55,271 bases of DNA from Bacteroidales bacterium (GCA_016295455.1 JAEDLE010000004.1:1-55271); one strand, 5' to 3'. Numbered from the stretch's first letter, positions 16,134-24,917 are shown. Notes: a model not told the origin generated them from the sequence alone. A program made the numbers and translations.

Positions 16134-16583
16134 ATGGAAAACCAGAACAAGACAGAACTTGTAAGAATCATTTCAGTATCAGGTCACCGCGGACTTTTCC
16201 GCTATGTGGCCCAGGCCCGCAACGGAGCGATAGTCGAGGCTCTTTCAAGCGGAAACCGTATCTGCATAGACATGAAGAACAGGATCACCTCCCTGGAGGA
16301 CATCAGCATATACACCGATGAAGGTGAACTCAAGCTCCGCAAGGTGTTCGAGAAGCTTCATGAGGTCCTCGGAGAGAATGACGCTCCTACTGCCAAGGCT
16401 TCTGCCGATGAGTTGAAGAAGCTTTTCGCCGAGGCTGTTCCTGACTATGACGGTGACCGTTTCTATGTTTCGCATATGAAGAAGGTTGTCGAGTGGTACA
16501 ATGAACTGAAGAAATATGCTTCCCTCGACTTCGCGGATGAGGAGCAGGCTGCCGGTGAAGAGGCGGCTGAGGCTGAGGCATAG
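16134..16583 (+). CDS. DUF5606 protein
   Basis: A 149-residue protein of the Bacteroidota-restricted DUF5606 family: ISVSGHRGLFRYVAQARNGAIVEAL, then ISIYTDEGELKLRKVFEKL and DRFYVSHMKKVVEWYNEL, with a low-complexity acidic Ala/Glu tail. Cytoplasmic; function unknown. Family members are regularly found next to coaE and peptidase genes. It ends 11 bases before the rimO start. Confidence 0.88.
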   Translation: MENQNKTELVRIISVSGHRGLFRYVAQARNGAIVEALSSGNRICIDMKNRITSLEDISIYTDEGELKLRKVFEKLHEVLGENDAPTAKASADELKKLFAEAVPDYDGDRFYVSHMKKVVEWYNELKKYASLDFADEEQAAGEEAAEAEA

Positions 16584-16594
16584 TGTATGGCAAT

Positions 16595-17917
16595 ATGATG
16601 GAACACAGGGAGATACTCCAGCCCATCACCTTGGGCTGCTCTAAGAATACCGTCGACACGGAGCACGTGCTTGCGCGCTGCGCGCAGCGGTATGAGATAG
16701 TGCCCGAGGATTATGCGGGCAGGGTTGACTGTGTGCTGTTGAACACCTGCGGCTTCATCGGAGATGCAAAGCAGGAATCGGTCGAAGCCATATTCTCCGT
16801 AATAGCGAGAAAGAACGCGGGGCTCGTCGGAAAGGTCATAGTATTCGGTTGTCTCTCACAGCGTTATATGGAACAGATAAGGGACATGATTCCGGAGGTT
16901 GACGAGTGGTACGGCGCGAGGGATCTGGAACCGGTACTTAAGGCGCTGGGCGTGGAGAATGTCAGGCCTTCCGGCAGCGGCAGGGTCCGCAGGGATTCCA
17001 CGCTGCCATATGCATACCTGAAGATTTCCGAGGGCTGTGACAGACGCTGTTCGTATTGTGCGATTCCTTTCATCAGGGGACGTCACCGTTCCGTGCCCAT
17101 GGAGGAGATTGTGCAGGAGGCGGGGGCTCTGGCTGCTGAAGGTGTGCGGGAACTGATATTGATTGCACAGGATACGACCTATTACGGTCTGGACCTTTAC
17201 CATAGGAGGGCACTTGGGGAACTGCTGGGCAAACTCTCTGAAATAGAGGGAATTGAATGGATACGGATCCATTACTCATATCCGGACAGTTTCCCGGAGG
17301 ATGTGCTTGACCAGATGGCTTCCAACCCCAAGGTATGCCGTTACCTGGACATCCCTCTCCAACATGTTGCCGACAAAGTGCTGTCGAATATGCACAGGAA
17401 TGTGGATGGAGCCTGGACCCGGGAACTGATCGCGAAGATGAGGTCGAAGGTTCCGGGCATAGTGCTCAGGACCACGGTGATAGTGGGACATCCCGGTGAA
17501 GGGAGGAAAGAGTTCGAGGAACTGCTGGACTTCGTGCGGGAAGCCCGTTTCGAACGCCTTGGAGCGTTCAGGTATTCCGAGGAGGAAGGAACCTATGCGG
17601 CTGAGAATTTCAGGGATTCGGTGACGAAAAAGACCAAGGACAGGCGCTACGACAAGTTGATGACACTCCAGCGTGGTATATCATTTGCTTACAATCAGTC
17701 CCGTGTCGGGAGTGAGATCCGGGTGCTGGTGGATTCCTTCAGCGGGGAGTACCTCGTCTGCAGAAGTGAATTCGAAAGTCCGGAAGTGGACGGTGAGATA
17801 CTAGTACGCTATGATGAAGCCATGGGCGTGCCTGTGGAAAGCATGCCGGGGCGTTTCATCAATGTACGTATAACCGCGGCCGATGATTATGACCTTGCGG
17901 CCGAATTTGTTAATTGA
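16595..17917 (+). CDS. rimO: Ribosomal protein uS12 methylthiotransferase RimO
   Basis: About 440 residues with the MTTase N-terminal domain (LGCSKNTVDTE, NTCGFIGDAKQES, FGCLSQRY supplying three Cys for one [4Fe-4S] cluster), the radical-SAM motif CDRRCSYCAIPFIRGRHRS (CxxxCxxC) and a C-terminal TRAM domain. It methylthiolates Asp88 of ribosomal protein S12. NTCGFIGDAKQES and the IRGRHRS run are RimO-type rather than MiaB-type. The open frame begins at GTG 16583; I chose the ATG at 16595, with a second ATG directly after it also possible. Confidence 0.95.
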   Translation: MMEHREILQPITLGCSKNTVDTEHVLARCAQRYEIVPEDYAGRVDCVLLNTCGFIGDAKQESVEAIFSVIARKNAGLVGKVIVFGCLSQRYMEQIRDMIPEVDEWYGARDLEPVLKALGVENVRPSGSGRVRRDSTLPYAYLKISEGCDRRCSYCAIPFIRGRHRSVPMEEIVQEAGALAAEGVRELILIAQDTTYYGLDLYHRRALGELLGKLSEIEGIEWIRIHYSYPDSFPEDVLDQMASNPKVCRYLDIPLQHVADKVLSNMHRNVDGAWTRELIAKMRSKVPGIVLRTTVIVGHPGEGRKEFEELLDFVREARFERLGAFRYSEEEGTYAAENFRDSVTKKTKDRRYDKLMTLQRGISFAYNQSRVGSEIRVLVDSFSGEYLVCRSEFESPEVDGEILVRYDEAMGVPVESMPGRFINVRITAADDYDLAAEFVN

Positions 17918-17926
17918 TACGTTGCT

Positions 17927-18850
17927 ATGAAAAAGTTGACCATCCTTGCGACTGTGGTCGCGGCTGTTGCGGCTTTGAGTTCCTGTGAGCCGGAAGTTTT
18001 CTCCATGCTTGTCGATATGCGCGGCGTCCCGTCTTCGGGACTTGACCTTGCGGGCCGCAGCATCTCGGTCGTCTATATGGATGACCTTTCGGGCAAGGAT
18101 ACGGTCTTCAACAAAAATATCGCCCAGGGCTTCGCCAAAGCCATAGAGCAGGACTATTTCGACGGCAGTGAGGCCGTTGCCATATACAGTCTTGAGAAGG
18201 ACATGGCTGCGGACTATGCTTCGAGGGATACTCTCGTGAACATTGCGGTGGAGTCCGGGGATGATGTTGTCTTTCTGTTTGATTCGCCTGAATATGAGGC
18301 GCTTCAGCTTGAGTCAAGGAAAGCCCTCAAGAGCGATGAAGGGAAGATGGAAACTGTTCACGTGAAGCTTCCGTTCCGTTTGAACATGTATGCTTATGAC
18401 ACGCTCGGCGAAAGGGATACGGTCCGGGTGTTCTCGGGGCAGAGTGTAATCGAACAGGATGTGATTTGCCCTCAGGGATCTGATGAGGCGGAGATACTCG
18501 ACGCATTCAACGCATCTTCCGCCGAGGCGGGGGACAGGACGGGCACAAGGGCTGCAGTCCGCTTCCTCCCTACCTGGACTGCCCGTGAGTTCGCTTTCTA
18601 CCACAGTTCATTTCCTGCTGCCTGGGATCAAGCCACGCTCGCTGCCCTTCAATATGACTGGCACAGGGCGATTGAGTTGTGGATGAGCATGCTCAAGACC
18701 GGGAATGTGACCAAGAGGGCTGCTCTCGAGTACAACATCGCCAACGCGATGTATATCATGGGAGACAGTGAACTCGCAAGAAAGTGGTCCGACCTTTCGT
18801 CCAAGGACTGTGACCTGCCTCTGAACCAGAAGCTCAGAAAGCAGCTATAG
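17927..18850 (+). CDS. Bacteroidota lipoprotein with C-terminal TPR-like region
   Basis: A 307-residue lipoprotein (MKKLTILATVVAAVAALSSC, Cys20). The middle carries short beta-rich stretches and RFLPTWTAREFAFYHSSFPAAWDQATLAALQYDWHRAIELWMSMLKTG, followed by a TPR-like helix pair (ALEYNIANAMYIMGDSELARKWSD). The pattern resembles the DUF6340 group of Bacteroidota lipoproteins, but I am not sure of that label. It ends directly against the convergent queD gene with no gap and no terminator hairpin. Confidence 0.65.
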   Translation: MKKLTILATVVAAVAALSSCEPEVFSMLVDMRGVPSSGLDLAGRSISVVYMDDLSGKDTVFNKNIAQGFAKAIEQDYFDGSEAVAIYSLEKDMAADYASRDTLVNIAVESGDDVVFLFDSPEYEALQLESRKALKSDEGKMETVHVKLPFRLNMYAYDTLGERDTVRVFSGQSVIEQDVICPQGSDEAEILDAFNASSAEAGDRTGTRAAVRFLPTWTAREFAFYHSSFPAAWDQATLAALQYDWHRAIELWMSMLKTGNVTKRAALEYNIANAMYIMGDSELARKWSDLSSKDCDLPLNQKLRKQL

Positions 18851-19189
18851 TCAGTCTTCGTCCCTTTCGTATATGGCCTTGTTGTTCTCCGACTCCCAGA
18901 TTTCCACTTTGTAGGCATTCTCGACCTGGTCGCATATCCAGCGGGCTATGTTTTCGGCAGAGGGGTTGAAGTCGAAGATTTCGTTCAGGTTCCTGTGGTC
19001 CAGGGCTCCTGAGATATCCCTTTTTATCTTTGTGAAGTCCGTGACCATTCCGTCTGCGTTGAGGGTCTTGGACTTGCAGTGTACTATCACTATGTAGTTG
19101 TGGCCGTGCAGGGCCTCGCATTTGCTTTCATATGAGAGGTTCAGGCTGTGTGCCGATGAAATCTCCATTCTTTTGCTTACGTAGTACAT
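18851..19189 (-). CDS. queD: 6-carboxytetrahydropterin synthase (QueD/PTPS family)
   Basis: A 112-residue T-fold enzyme. Zinc ligands His14 (SSAHSL), His28 and His30 (LHGHNY), catalytic Cys24 in CEALHGH, and DHRNLNEI for the second half of the active site. It converts dihydroneopterin triphosphate to 6-carboxytetrahydropterin in queuosine (preQ0) synthesis. Other queuosine genes are not in the window. The Cys-E-x-L-HGH arrangement supports QueD over eukaryote-type PTPS. Confidence 0.9.
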   Translation of the reverse strand: MYYVSKRMEISSAHSLNLSYESKCEALHGHNYIVIVHCKSKTLNADGMVTDFTKIKRDISGALDHRNLNEIFDFNPSAENIARWICDQVENAYKVEIWESENNKAIYERDED

Positions 19190-19216
19190 ACGCTCTGTCT
19201 TTTATCTGGTTTTGAA

Positions 19217-19918
19217 TTATCTCATGCCACCGCGGACTATGCAGAATCCCGTGTCATAGCGGCCTCCATTGAAACACCCGTTGCCGGCGAAAGGCTGTAT
19301 TGACGGCGCCGGAACTGAAGCCGCTATCCTGTAGCTGCCGTTCTTTATGGTCACGCTTTCCCTTGAATCGGGGGCTATGGTGACGGTGCGGCTGTCGACT
19401 CCGCTGAACATCACGGTCAGCATCATCCCTGTCACATTCTCTATGACTATGGTGCTGGTCTCGGAGAAATCGTCCGGTTCTGTCCTCTCTATGGCGGGTA
19501 GGGTATTATGACTTCCTTTGAATATGTCATTGACACTCAGGTCTGTGAGTCTTTTCTTCGCCTGTGGGACGTGTGCGCCGCCGGGGAAGCGGGCGAGATA
19601 TTTCCTGTAGGCGTCGGCCGTGTCGAGTCCGCTGGCCGCATCCCAGGCAAGCTTTTCGTCCTCCCACTTCCTGTCCTCGAAGCGTTTTTCGATGGCTTTC
19701 ATCTTCTTGTCATCATAGTTTCCGATCTGAGTGGGGAGGGCGTCGAAACCGACCGTATTGCCCTTGGTGTCAAGGAGTTTCCCTGAAGTTCCGGTATATG
19801 TGTTCCCGATTTTGCCGCGGTTCCGGTTTTCTTCTGTTTTCCTGACGGGCGGAAGGCTCTGCGCTGTCAGCTGCAGGCAGAGTACAATGAAAGATATGAC
19901 AGTAATGATGCGTTTCAT
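19217..19918 (-). CDS. Secreted protein of unknown function with TPR-like segment
   Basis: A 233-residue protein with a cleavable signal (MKRIITVISFIVLCLQLTAQS). A charged helical region contains one TPR-like unit (DAYRKYLARFPGGAHVPQAKKRL), and the C-terminal half is a small beta domain (TSTIVIENVTGMMLTVMFSG, SVTIKNGSYRIAASVPAPSIQPFAG) with two Cys (CFNGG, FCIVRGG). The DxxxARFPGGxHxxxA pattern resembles tetratricopeptide/tol-pal segments in Bacteroidota. Start at 19918; the 19 codons upstream precede the signal and overlap the promoter box at 19946-19953. Function not recognised. Confidence 0.7.
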   Translation of the reverse strand: MKRIITVISFIVLCLQLTAQSLPPVRKTEENRNRGKIGNTYTGTSGKLLDTKGNTVGFDALPTQIGNYDDKKMKAIEKRFEDRKWEDEKLAWDAASGLDTADAYRKYLARFPGGAHVPQAKKRLTDLSVNDIFKGSHNTLPAIERTEPDDFSETSTIVIENVTGMMLTVMFSGVDSRTVTIAPDSRESVTIKNGSYRIAASVPAPSIQPFAGNGCFNGGRYDTGFCIVRGGMR

Positions 19919-20411
19919 CTTGCAAGCGGAAACCTTCCCGTTCTGCAAATATAGCAAATGGCGAAATTCAAACAATGACCGAACGGATTCTTCTTTCCGT
20001 CCAGCAGGGCTGACGGAAGCGGCGAGAATAAGAAACAGGTTCCTTGGAAGTTCTACAAAGGACAGCCTTCAGCCGGTGAATACAATGAAGAGACGGGTCT
20101 TGCTTATAGCAAGACGCACAAAAATAGCGTCCAAACAAACTATTTTTCAGAAATCTGCATGCCTGTAGCGATTTTTTCAGCCTTAAACGTTGATTTTTCT
20201 CTATATTTACGGCGTTGAAAACTGTTCAGTTTTCCGTGAGCATTCTGTTCAAATTTCGATTAGCATCTACAGAAAGTTGAAGACGCTGCCAGTTATCGTG
20301 TTTCTTGCCGATTCGGAAGATGCCGCTGACGAAAAAACCCCTCGAGCCTCTTCTGACGACACTGAGTGAACCTCAGGCGTTGAAGAAACTCAAAGAGGTT
20401 TCTATCAGGGC
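19919..20411. other. Noncoding stretch between secreted protein gene and rnpB
   Basis: About 490 nt. A -7 box (TATATTTG on the minus strand, 19946-19953) serves the secreted-protein gene. Past the rnpB 3' end a CTGAG/CTCAG hairpin and a T-run on the minus strand (about 20333-20338) could terminate rnpB. Short plus-strand frames such as 20320-20427 resemble eroded coding sequence but match nothing I know. Confidence 0.45.
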
Positions 20412-20727
20412 AAAGGAGGAACCGTAAGCCGGTTTCTGTTTTTGTATCTGCCATTTATCTACGCAACCTACCCCCTGACATCGGACGGGCAGTCCTCATC
20501 TGTCAGTATATTTGGTCTTGCAGGCCCAGCGGCTGTACCCGACCGTCATCGCTGAAGGCCGTCGTGAGCTCTTGCCTCACGTTTTCACCCTTGCCGGCAA
20601 GCCGGCGGTAATTCTCTGTTACAGACCATATGAGATTACTCCCATCTGCGCTTTCCGCAGCAGGGCGCCCTTTCCTGTCCGGACTTTCCTCACCGAAAAA
20701 ACGGCGCGGCAGATCGTCCCTCCTTTG
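20412..20727 (-). ncRNA. rnpB: RNase P RNA (bacterial type A)
   Basis: The catalytic RNA of RNase P, which matures tRNA 5' ends. On the minus strand the universally conserved GAGGAAAGTCCGGAC (P4 5' half) follows about 30 nt after the start, then AGGCAAGAGCTCACGACGG (P8-P9 region), and the 3' part holds GATAAATGGCAG and CAGAAACCGGCTTACGG. The ends pair as P1: GGAGGGAC facing GTTCCTCC, with one G-U. Total about 315 nt, normal for the class. A TAnnTTTG box (TAACTTTG, 20742-20749) is correctly placed upstream. End positions are from the P1 pairing and may be off by a few bases. Confidence 0.93.
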
Positions 20728-20741
20728 TATATGTCAACGTA

Positions 20742-20749
20742 CAAAGTTA
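20742..20749 (-). promoter_or_regulatory. -7 box (TAACTTTG) for rnpB
   Basis: Perfect TAnnTTTG on the minus strand, about 15 nt before the predicted RNA 5' end. Confidence 0.65.
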
Positions 20750-20782
20750 AGAAAAATACTTGTCCCTGACACAAAAATGAGT

Positions 20783-20790
20783 TAATTTTG
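20783..20790 (+). promoter_or_regulatory. -7 box (TAATTTTG) for glutaminyl cyclase gene
   Basis: TAATTTTG with a TTG about 23 nt upstream. It overlaps the TTG at 20788 that opens the longest reading frame, so that TTG cannot be the translation start. Confidence 0.6.
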
Positions 20791-20808
20791 CCTTTCCTGA
20801 CTATGCTT

Positions 20809-21567
20809 ATGAGAAGGATTACCATAATAGTCATACTGATGCTGGGCCTGCTGCAGTCCTGCTGCGCCGGCGTCAGAAAGTATGGAGTTGAAGTGGTGAA
20901 GGAGTATCCGCACGACAGCGGAGCCTACACCCAGGGCCTCTTTTTTCAGGACGGTCAGCTCTACGAGAGCACGGGTCAGTACGGCAGTTCTTCCTTCCGC
21001 AAGATTGACCTCGCCACGGGAAAGGCCCTTGAGAAAGTAGATTTCAACCGCAAATATTTCGTTGAGGGTTCGGTCATTCTCGGGGACGAACTGTTCATCC
21101 TTACCTGGGAGAGCCGCGTGGCCTTCATCTATGACGCCGCTACACTCAAATACAAGTCGTCATATTCATATCCCAGAGAGGGCTGGGGATTGACGACGGA
21201 TGGTGAGCAGCTTATTGCAAGTGACGGAAGTTCAAGGCTTTACTTTATGGACAACAGGTTCAAGGTCCTCCGTACCGTGGACGTTACCCTGGACGGAAGG
21301 CCGCTGAGATATCTCAATGAACTGGAATATGTCGACGGCAAGATATGGGCTAATGTCTATACTACCGACATGATAGTCATTATCGATCCGTCCGACGGCA
21401 GGGTGACCGCCACCGTGGACTGTACCGGGCTGCTTCCCAAGGCGCTCAGGGACAGTAATACGGACGTTCTCAACGGAATCGCATATGATGCCGCGAATGA
21501 ACGTCTTTATCTGACGGGTAAGAATTGGAAGAGAATGTACGAAGTCAGGCTGAAGGAAAAGAAATAA
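20809..21567 (+). CDS. Glutaminyl-peptide cyclotransferase (beta-propeller type)
   Basis: About 252 residues; a lipoprotein-like signal (MRRITIIVILMLGLLQSC). The body is a five-bladed beta-propeller of the plant/bacterial glutaminyl cyclase family: HDSGAYTQGLFF, YESTGQYGSSSFRKIDLATGK, FILTWESRVAFIYD, YPREGWGLTTDGEQLIASDGS, LNELEYVDGKIWANVYTTDMIVIIDPSDGRV, DVLNGIAYDAANERLYLTGKNW. It converts N-terminal Gln of exported proteins to pyroglutamate. In Bacteroidota many secreted proteins begin with Gln after signal cleavage, which explains its value. An ATG two codons upstream (20803) is an alternative start. It reads toward the TPP riboswitch. Confidence 0.92.
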   Translation: MRRITIIVILMLGLLQSCCAGVRKYGVEVVKEYPHDSGAYTQGLFFQDGQLYESTGQYGSSSFRKIDLATGKALEKVDFNRKYFVEGSVILGDELFILTWESRVAFIYDAATLKYKSSYSYPREGWGLTTDGEQLIASDGSSRLYFMDNRFKVLRTVDVTLDGRPLRYLNELEYVDGKIWANVYTTDMIVIIDPSDGRVTATVDCTGLLPKALRDSNTDVLNGIAYDAANERLYLTGKNWKRMYEVRLKEKK

Positions 21568-21629
21568 ACGGAACCGTAGTAAGAAAACAGACAGAATCAC
21601 CGGCAGTGCCGGTACTTGTAAATATCAAT

Positions 21630-21709
21630 TGGCGGGGGTACTTGGCACAGTCCAGGTTGAGAGAGTCCCATGAACCTGATTCGGGTAATTCCGACGTAGG
21701 GAAGGCTTA
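21630..21709 (+). promoter_or_regulatory. TPP (thiamine pyrophosphate) riboswitch
   Basis: THI-element signatures in order: GGGGGTACTTGGCA (P1/P2 5' side), GGTTGAGAG (the GGCUGAGA pyrimidine-sensing box), GAACCTGAT and GGGTAATTCC followed by GACGTAGGGAAG (pyrophosphate-sensing half and P1 3' side). The layout matches the E. coli thiM aptamer. It sits 52 nt upstream of the TonB receptor start, so thiamine pyrophosphate should repress that gene. The expression platform (21710-21760) contains short inverted repeats but no clear poly-T terminator, which favours control of translation initiation. Confidence 0.93.
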
Positions 21710-21760
21710 ATTCTCAAGCGCATTGCGCGCACTCTCGCAGAATGTAAAAACCAAAACATT

Positions 21761-24010
21761 ATGCGAGTTTTTTTATTTACCGCAGCTCTCGCGCTGCTTT
21801 CCATCCCTTCGTTTGCAGATGGGGTGGCTGATTCCGGGGAACCGGAGAAGACGGAAAGGCTTGACAGCGTAATCGTGTCCGTGTCCAGGGCGGGCAGCCG
21901 TACGCCAGTCACCTTCACTATGATGGGCAAGGAAAGCCTGAGGGCGTCCAACCCCATGAACTCACTGCCTATGGCTCTCAATCTGCAGCCGTCGGTGGTC
22001 AGCTACAATGACAACGGAACAGGTCTGGGCAATTCCGCAATGACCATAAGGGGCTCCAAAGGTTCGCAGATCAATGTGACACTCAACGGAATCACCCTCA
22101 ATGATGCTGAGTCTCAGGAGGTTTTCTGGGTGAATATCCCGGCACTTCACAGCCTCATTTCTTCAGTCCAGGTCCAGCGCGGTCTCGGAACTACAGCCAG
22201 CGGTCCCGGCGCATTCGGTGCAAGCATCAATATGAACACCGCATCTGTCGGTCCGGATCCGTTCGCTTCCGCTGAAATCAGCAGGGGTTCTTGGAACACC
22301 CTGATGACCACGGTCTCAGCCGGCACGGGCCTCACTTCTTCAGGTCTCTATGCCAACGTGGCATATGCCAAGGGTTTCACGGACGGTTACATCAGGAACG
22401 GAAAGGTAGATTCCCAGTCCCTCTTCGCCGTACTCGGCTGGCTCAAGGGCAACAATTCACTCAGGCTGACTTATCTTATGGGAGACCAGACCAGCGGCAT
22501 CACCTGGAACGGAATCGACATCGATCAGTACAATAAGGACAGGCGCTACAATGACGCGGGAGAGTATTATGATGAATATGGCAACGTGCATTACTACGAC
22601 AATGCCGTCGACAGCTATAAGCAGCATCATATCCAGCTGAACTATACCCACAGCTTCAGCGACCGTCTCACCTGGACCACCACCCTCAACTATACCAGGG
22701 GTGACGGCTATGACGAGTACTACAAGGAGGACAAGAAACTCAACAATTACGGTTTCAGTTATGATGGCGGGAACCCGAAGAGCGACATCATCTACCGCAA
22801 GGAGATGGCAAATGATTTCTATGTTGCCAACACCGACCTCAGGTATGATTCCGGTTCTTTCCGCCTGACTGCAGGTGCAAGTGCGTCAAAGTACTCCGGA
22901 GACCATTTCGGTACTGTGCTCTGGGCTGCTCTCCCTGGGGATGAGTTCGACTATTCTTCCCTCGGACAGGGCAATGTCAGCACCAACAGCTGGTACTGGA
23001 ACGTCGGTGACAAGAAGGATGTTTCAGTGTTCGTGAGGTCGGAGAAAGACCTGGCTGACCTCGTTACCATATACGCTGACCTTCAGTACAGACACGTGGG
23101 GCTGGATATGCGCGGCGCCGACGATGACGCCGTTGACATCACATATCAGGACAAGTGGGATTTCTTCAATCCGAGGTTCGGCGCGAAGTTCTATCTCGGC
23201 GAGCGTCACAACGCATTTGCGTCCTATGCATATGGCAACAGGGAGCCGGGCAGGGGAGACATCAAGGAGAATGTGAAAGGTGCTCTCAGCCCTATCAGGC
23301 CTGAGAAGATGCACGACATCGAACTCGGCTATGAGTACCGTGCCCCAAGGCTCACTTTCAACGCCAACATCTACTTCATGGAATACAGGGATATGCTCCT
23401 GGAGACCGGCAATCTCAGCTCATCCGGCTATGCAATCAAGGAGAATGTGCCTCAGGGCTACCGCAGGGGTCTGGAACTTGCCGCAGCCTGGAATGCCCTC
23501 AGATGGCTCGACATCGACGGCAATCTCACCCTGAGCCGCAATCGGATCAAAGACTACGTGTCATATGTTTCGATAGATGATTCCGAGGTCCCTGCCGTCA
23601 AGGCCTTTGAATATGGCGACACGGATATGCTGCTCTCTCCTTCGGTTACCGGTATGGCCAGAATCTCTGTCGCTCCATGGAAAGGCGTAGTTTCCAATTC
23701 TCTCAGAAGCACGACGCTCAGCCTCGACTGGAAGTATGTTGGCCACCAGTACATCGACAACAGCTCACGCAAGGAAATGGAGATTCCGGCATATAATGTG
23801 CTGAACCTCACCGTCAGCCACGAGTTCGATCTGGGTGGCGGCAAGCTGGGTCTCAGCGCCTATGTCAACAACCTCCTGAACCGTATGTATTATGCATATG
23901 GATGGAGATGGGAATCTTACAGCCAGGCAGAAGACGCCCTTTACAGCGGAATAGGCGTTTATCCGCAGGCTCCGGCGAACTTTATGTTCAAGCTGTCCTA
24001 CAGGTTCTAG
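21761..24010 (+). CDS. TonB-dependent receptor under TPP control, probable thiamine importer
   Basis: A 749-residue outer-membrane receptor: signal MRVFLFTAALALLSIPSFAD, then a plug domain (LDSVIVSVSRAGSRTPVTFTMMGKESL TonB-box region; NSAMTIRGSKGSQINVTLNGITLNDAESQEVFW; SVQVQRGLGTTASGPGAFGASINMNT) and a 22-strand barrel ending in aromatic FMFKLSYRF. It lacks the carboxypeptidase-like N-terminal domain of the receptor at 4249. The TPP riboswitch just upstream points to thiamine or a thiamine derivative as ligand; TPP-controlled outer-membrane thiamine receptors are established in Bacteroides. PnuT and thiamine kinase, often encoded with it, are not here. Confidence 0.88.
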   Translation: MRVFLFTAALALLSIPSFADGVADSGEPEKTERLDSVIVSVSRAGSRTPVTFTMMGKESLRASNPMNSLPMALNLQPSVVSYNDNGTGLGNSAMTIRGSKGSQINVTLNGITLNDAESQEVFWVNIPALHSLISSVQVQRGLGTTASGPGAFGASINMNTASVGPDPFASAEISRGSWNTLMTTVSAGTGLTSSGLYANVAYAKGFTDGYIRNGKVDSQSLFAVLGWLKGNNSLRLTYLMGDQTSGITWNGIDIDQYNKDRRYNDAGEYYDEYGNVHYYDNAVDSYKQHHIQLNYTHSFSDRLTWTTTLNYTRGDGYDEYYKEDKKLNNYGFSYDGGNPKSDIIYRKEMANDFYVANTDLRYDSGSFRLTAGASASKYSGDHFGTVLWAALPGDEFDYSSLGQGNVSTNSWYWNVGDKKDVSVFVRSEKDLADLVTIYADLQYRHVGLDMRGADDDAVDITYQDKWDFFNPRFGAKFYLGERHNAFASYAYGNREPGRGDIKENVKGALSPIRPEKMHDIELGYEYRAPRLTFNANIYFMEYRDMLLETGNLSSSGYAIKENVPQGYRRGLELAAAWNALRWLDIDGNLTLSRNRIKDYVSYVSIDDSEVPAVKAFEYGDTDMLLSPSVTGMARISVAPWKGVVSNSLRSTTLSLDWKYVGHQYIDNSSRKEMEIPAYNVLNLTVSHEFDLGGGKLGLSAYVNNLLNRMYYAYGWRWESYSQAEDALYSGIGVYPQAPANFMFKLSYRF

Positions 24011-24034
24011 ACTGAGAACCATATCCGTAAAATC

Positions 24035-24061
24035 AAAGCCCCGCAATCTCTGCGGGGCTTT
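24035..24061. terminator. Intrinsic terminator after TPP-controlled receptor
   Basis: AAAGCCCCGCA facing TGCGGGGCTTT with a five-base loop. It has T-rich flanks on both sides, so it may act in both directions. Confidence 0.85.
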
Positions 24062-24187
24062 GTCGGTTAGTTAGTAGTGTGTTTTCCCATTCGGGATCAT
24101 TAATTACATTCTGGTTAGAGATGTATCTCTGACCGTCTTGCGACAGTATGGTTTCTTGTCAGCTGAATTATATCGTTTTAATTTCAG
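24035..24187 (-). ncRNA. Candidate small RNA between receptor and trmD
   Basis: On the minus strand a perfect -7 box TATATTTG (24194-24201), with a TTTG about 23 nt upstream, is followed after about 130 nt by the GC-rich hairpin at 24035-24061 and TTTGATTTT. Between them no open frame exists, but two further stems are visible: GCTGAA facing TTCAGC, and AGAGAT facing ATCTCT. The combination of promoter, structure and terminator suggests an independent RNA. It could also be chance in an AT-rich gap. Confidence 0.4.
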
Positions 24188-24239
24188 CGGCTACAAATAT
24201 AGATATAAAATCGTTTAATGCAAAAATTTTATTGATTTT

Positions 24240-24917
24240 TTATTCGTCGAGCAGGTCCGGCCTTAGTGCGCGTGTCCTGGCTATGGCCTGTTCGTCCTGC
24301 CATTCCCGAATCAGTCTTGGATTTCCGCTGAGAAGCACATCGGGCACTTTCCAGCCGTTGAACTCCGCCGGACGGGTGTAGACGGGAGGGGAGAGCAGGT
24401 TGTCCTGGAAGCAGTCGCTCAGGGCGGAGGTCTCGTCGCTCAGCACTCCCGGAATAAGCCTTACTATCGCATCCGCGAGCAGGGCTGCAGGAATCTCTCC
24501 TCCGCTGAGGACATAGTCCCCGACCGATATCTCCCTGGTTATCAGGTGCTCCCTGATACGGTGGTCTATTCCCTTGTAGTGACCGCAGAGGATGATGAGG
24601 TTCTGTTTGAGGGACAGTTCGTTGGCTATGCCCTGATTGAGCACTTCGCCGTCGGGGGACATGTAAATGACCTCGTCGTATTCCCTCTCGGCCTTGAGCT
24701 CGGATATCATCCGGAAAACAGGTTCCACCATCATCACCATACCGGCATCGCCGCCATAGCAATAGTCGTCCACGCTCTTCCTCGGCCCGAGGCCGTATTT
24801 GCGGATGTTGTGCACATGGATTTCGACGTATCCCTTCTTCTGGGCTCTCTCGACTATGGAATGGTTGAGCGGGCTGTCAAGCAGCTCCGGTACTACTGTG
24901 AGTATATCGATCCTCAT
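24240..24917 (-). CDS. trmD: tRNA (guanine37-N1)-methyltransferase
   Basis: About 225 residues of the SPOUT knot methyltransferase TrmD, which makes m1G37 and prevents frameshifting. Signatures: MRIDILTVVPELLDSPLNHSIVERAQKKG, YGGDAGMVMMVEP, the trefoil-knot SAM site LIILCGHYKGIDHRI and SVGDYVLSGGEIPAALLADAIVRLIPGVL, and the C-terminal domain with PPVYTRPAEFNGWKVPDVLLSGNP. Start at 24917; longer frames add MNN or MHIRNPL and are possible. It is divergent from the DUF349 gene, and the shared gap holds TAnnTTTG boxes on both strands. Confidence 0.95.
   Translation of the reverse strand: MRIDILTVVPELLDSPLNHSIVERAQKKGYVEIHVHNIRKYGLGPRKSVDDYCYGGDAGMVMMVEPVFRMISELKAEREYDEVIYMSPDGEVLNQGIANELSLKQNLIILCGHYKGIDHRIREHLITREISVGDYVLSGGEIPAALLADAIVRLIPGVLSDETSALSDCFQDNLLSPPVYTRPAEFNGWKVPDVLLSGNPRLIREWQDEQAIARTRALRPDLLDE

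Noticed and set aside
20320..20769. Small plus-strand frames over and beside rnpB
   Set aside because: The 20512-20769 frame is antisense to the conserved core of RNase P RNA; the 35-codon frame at 20320-20427 matches no family.
20788..20808. TTG start for the glutaminyl cyclase gene
   Set aside because: It overlaps the promoter -7 box, so the codon would not be in the mRNA; ATG 20803 or 20809 is used instead.
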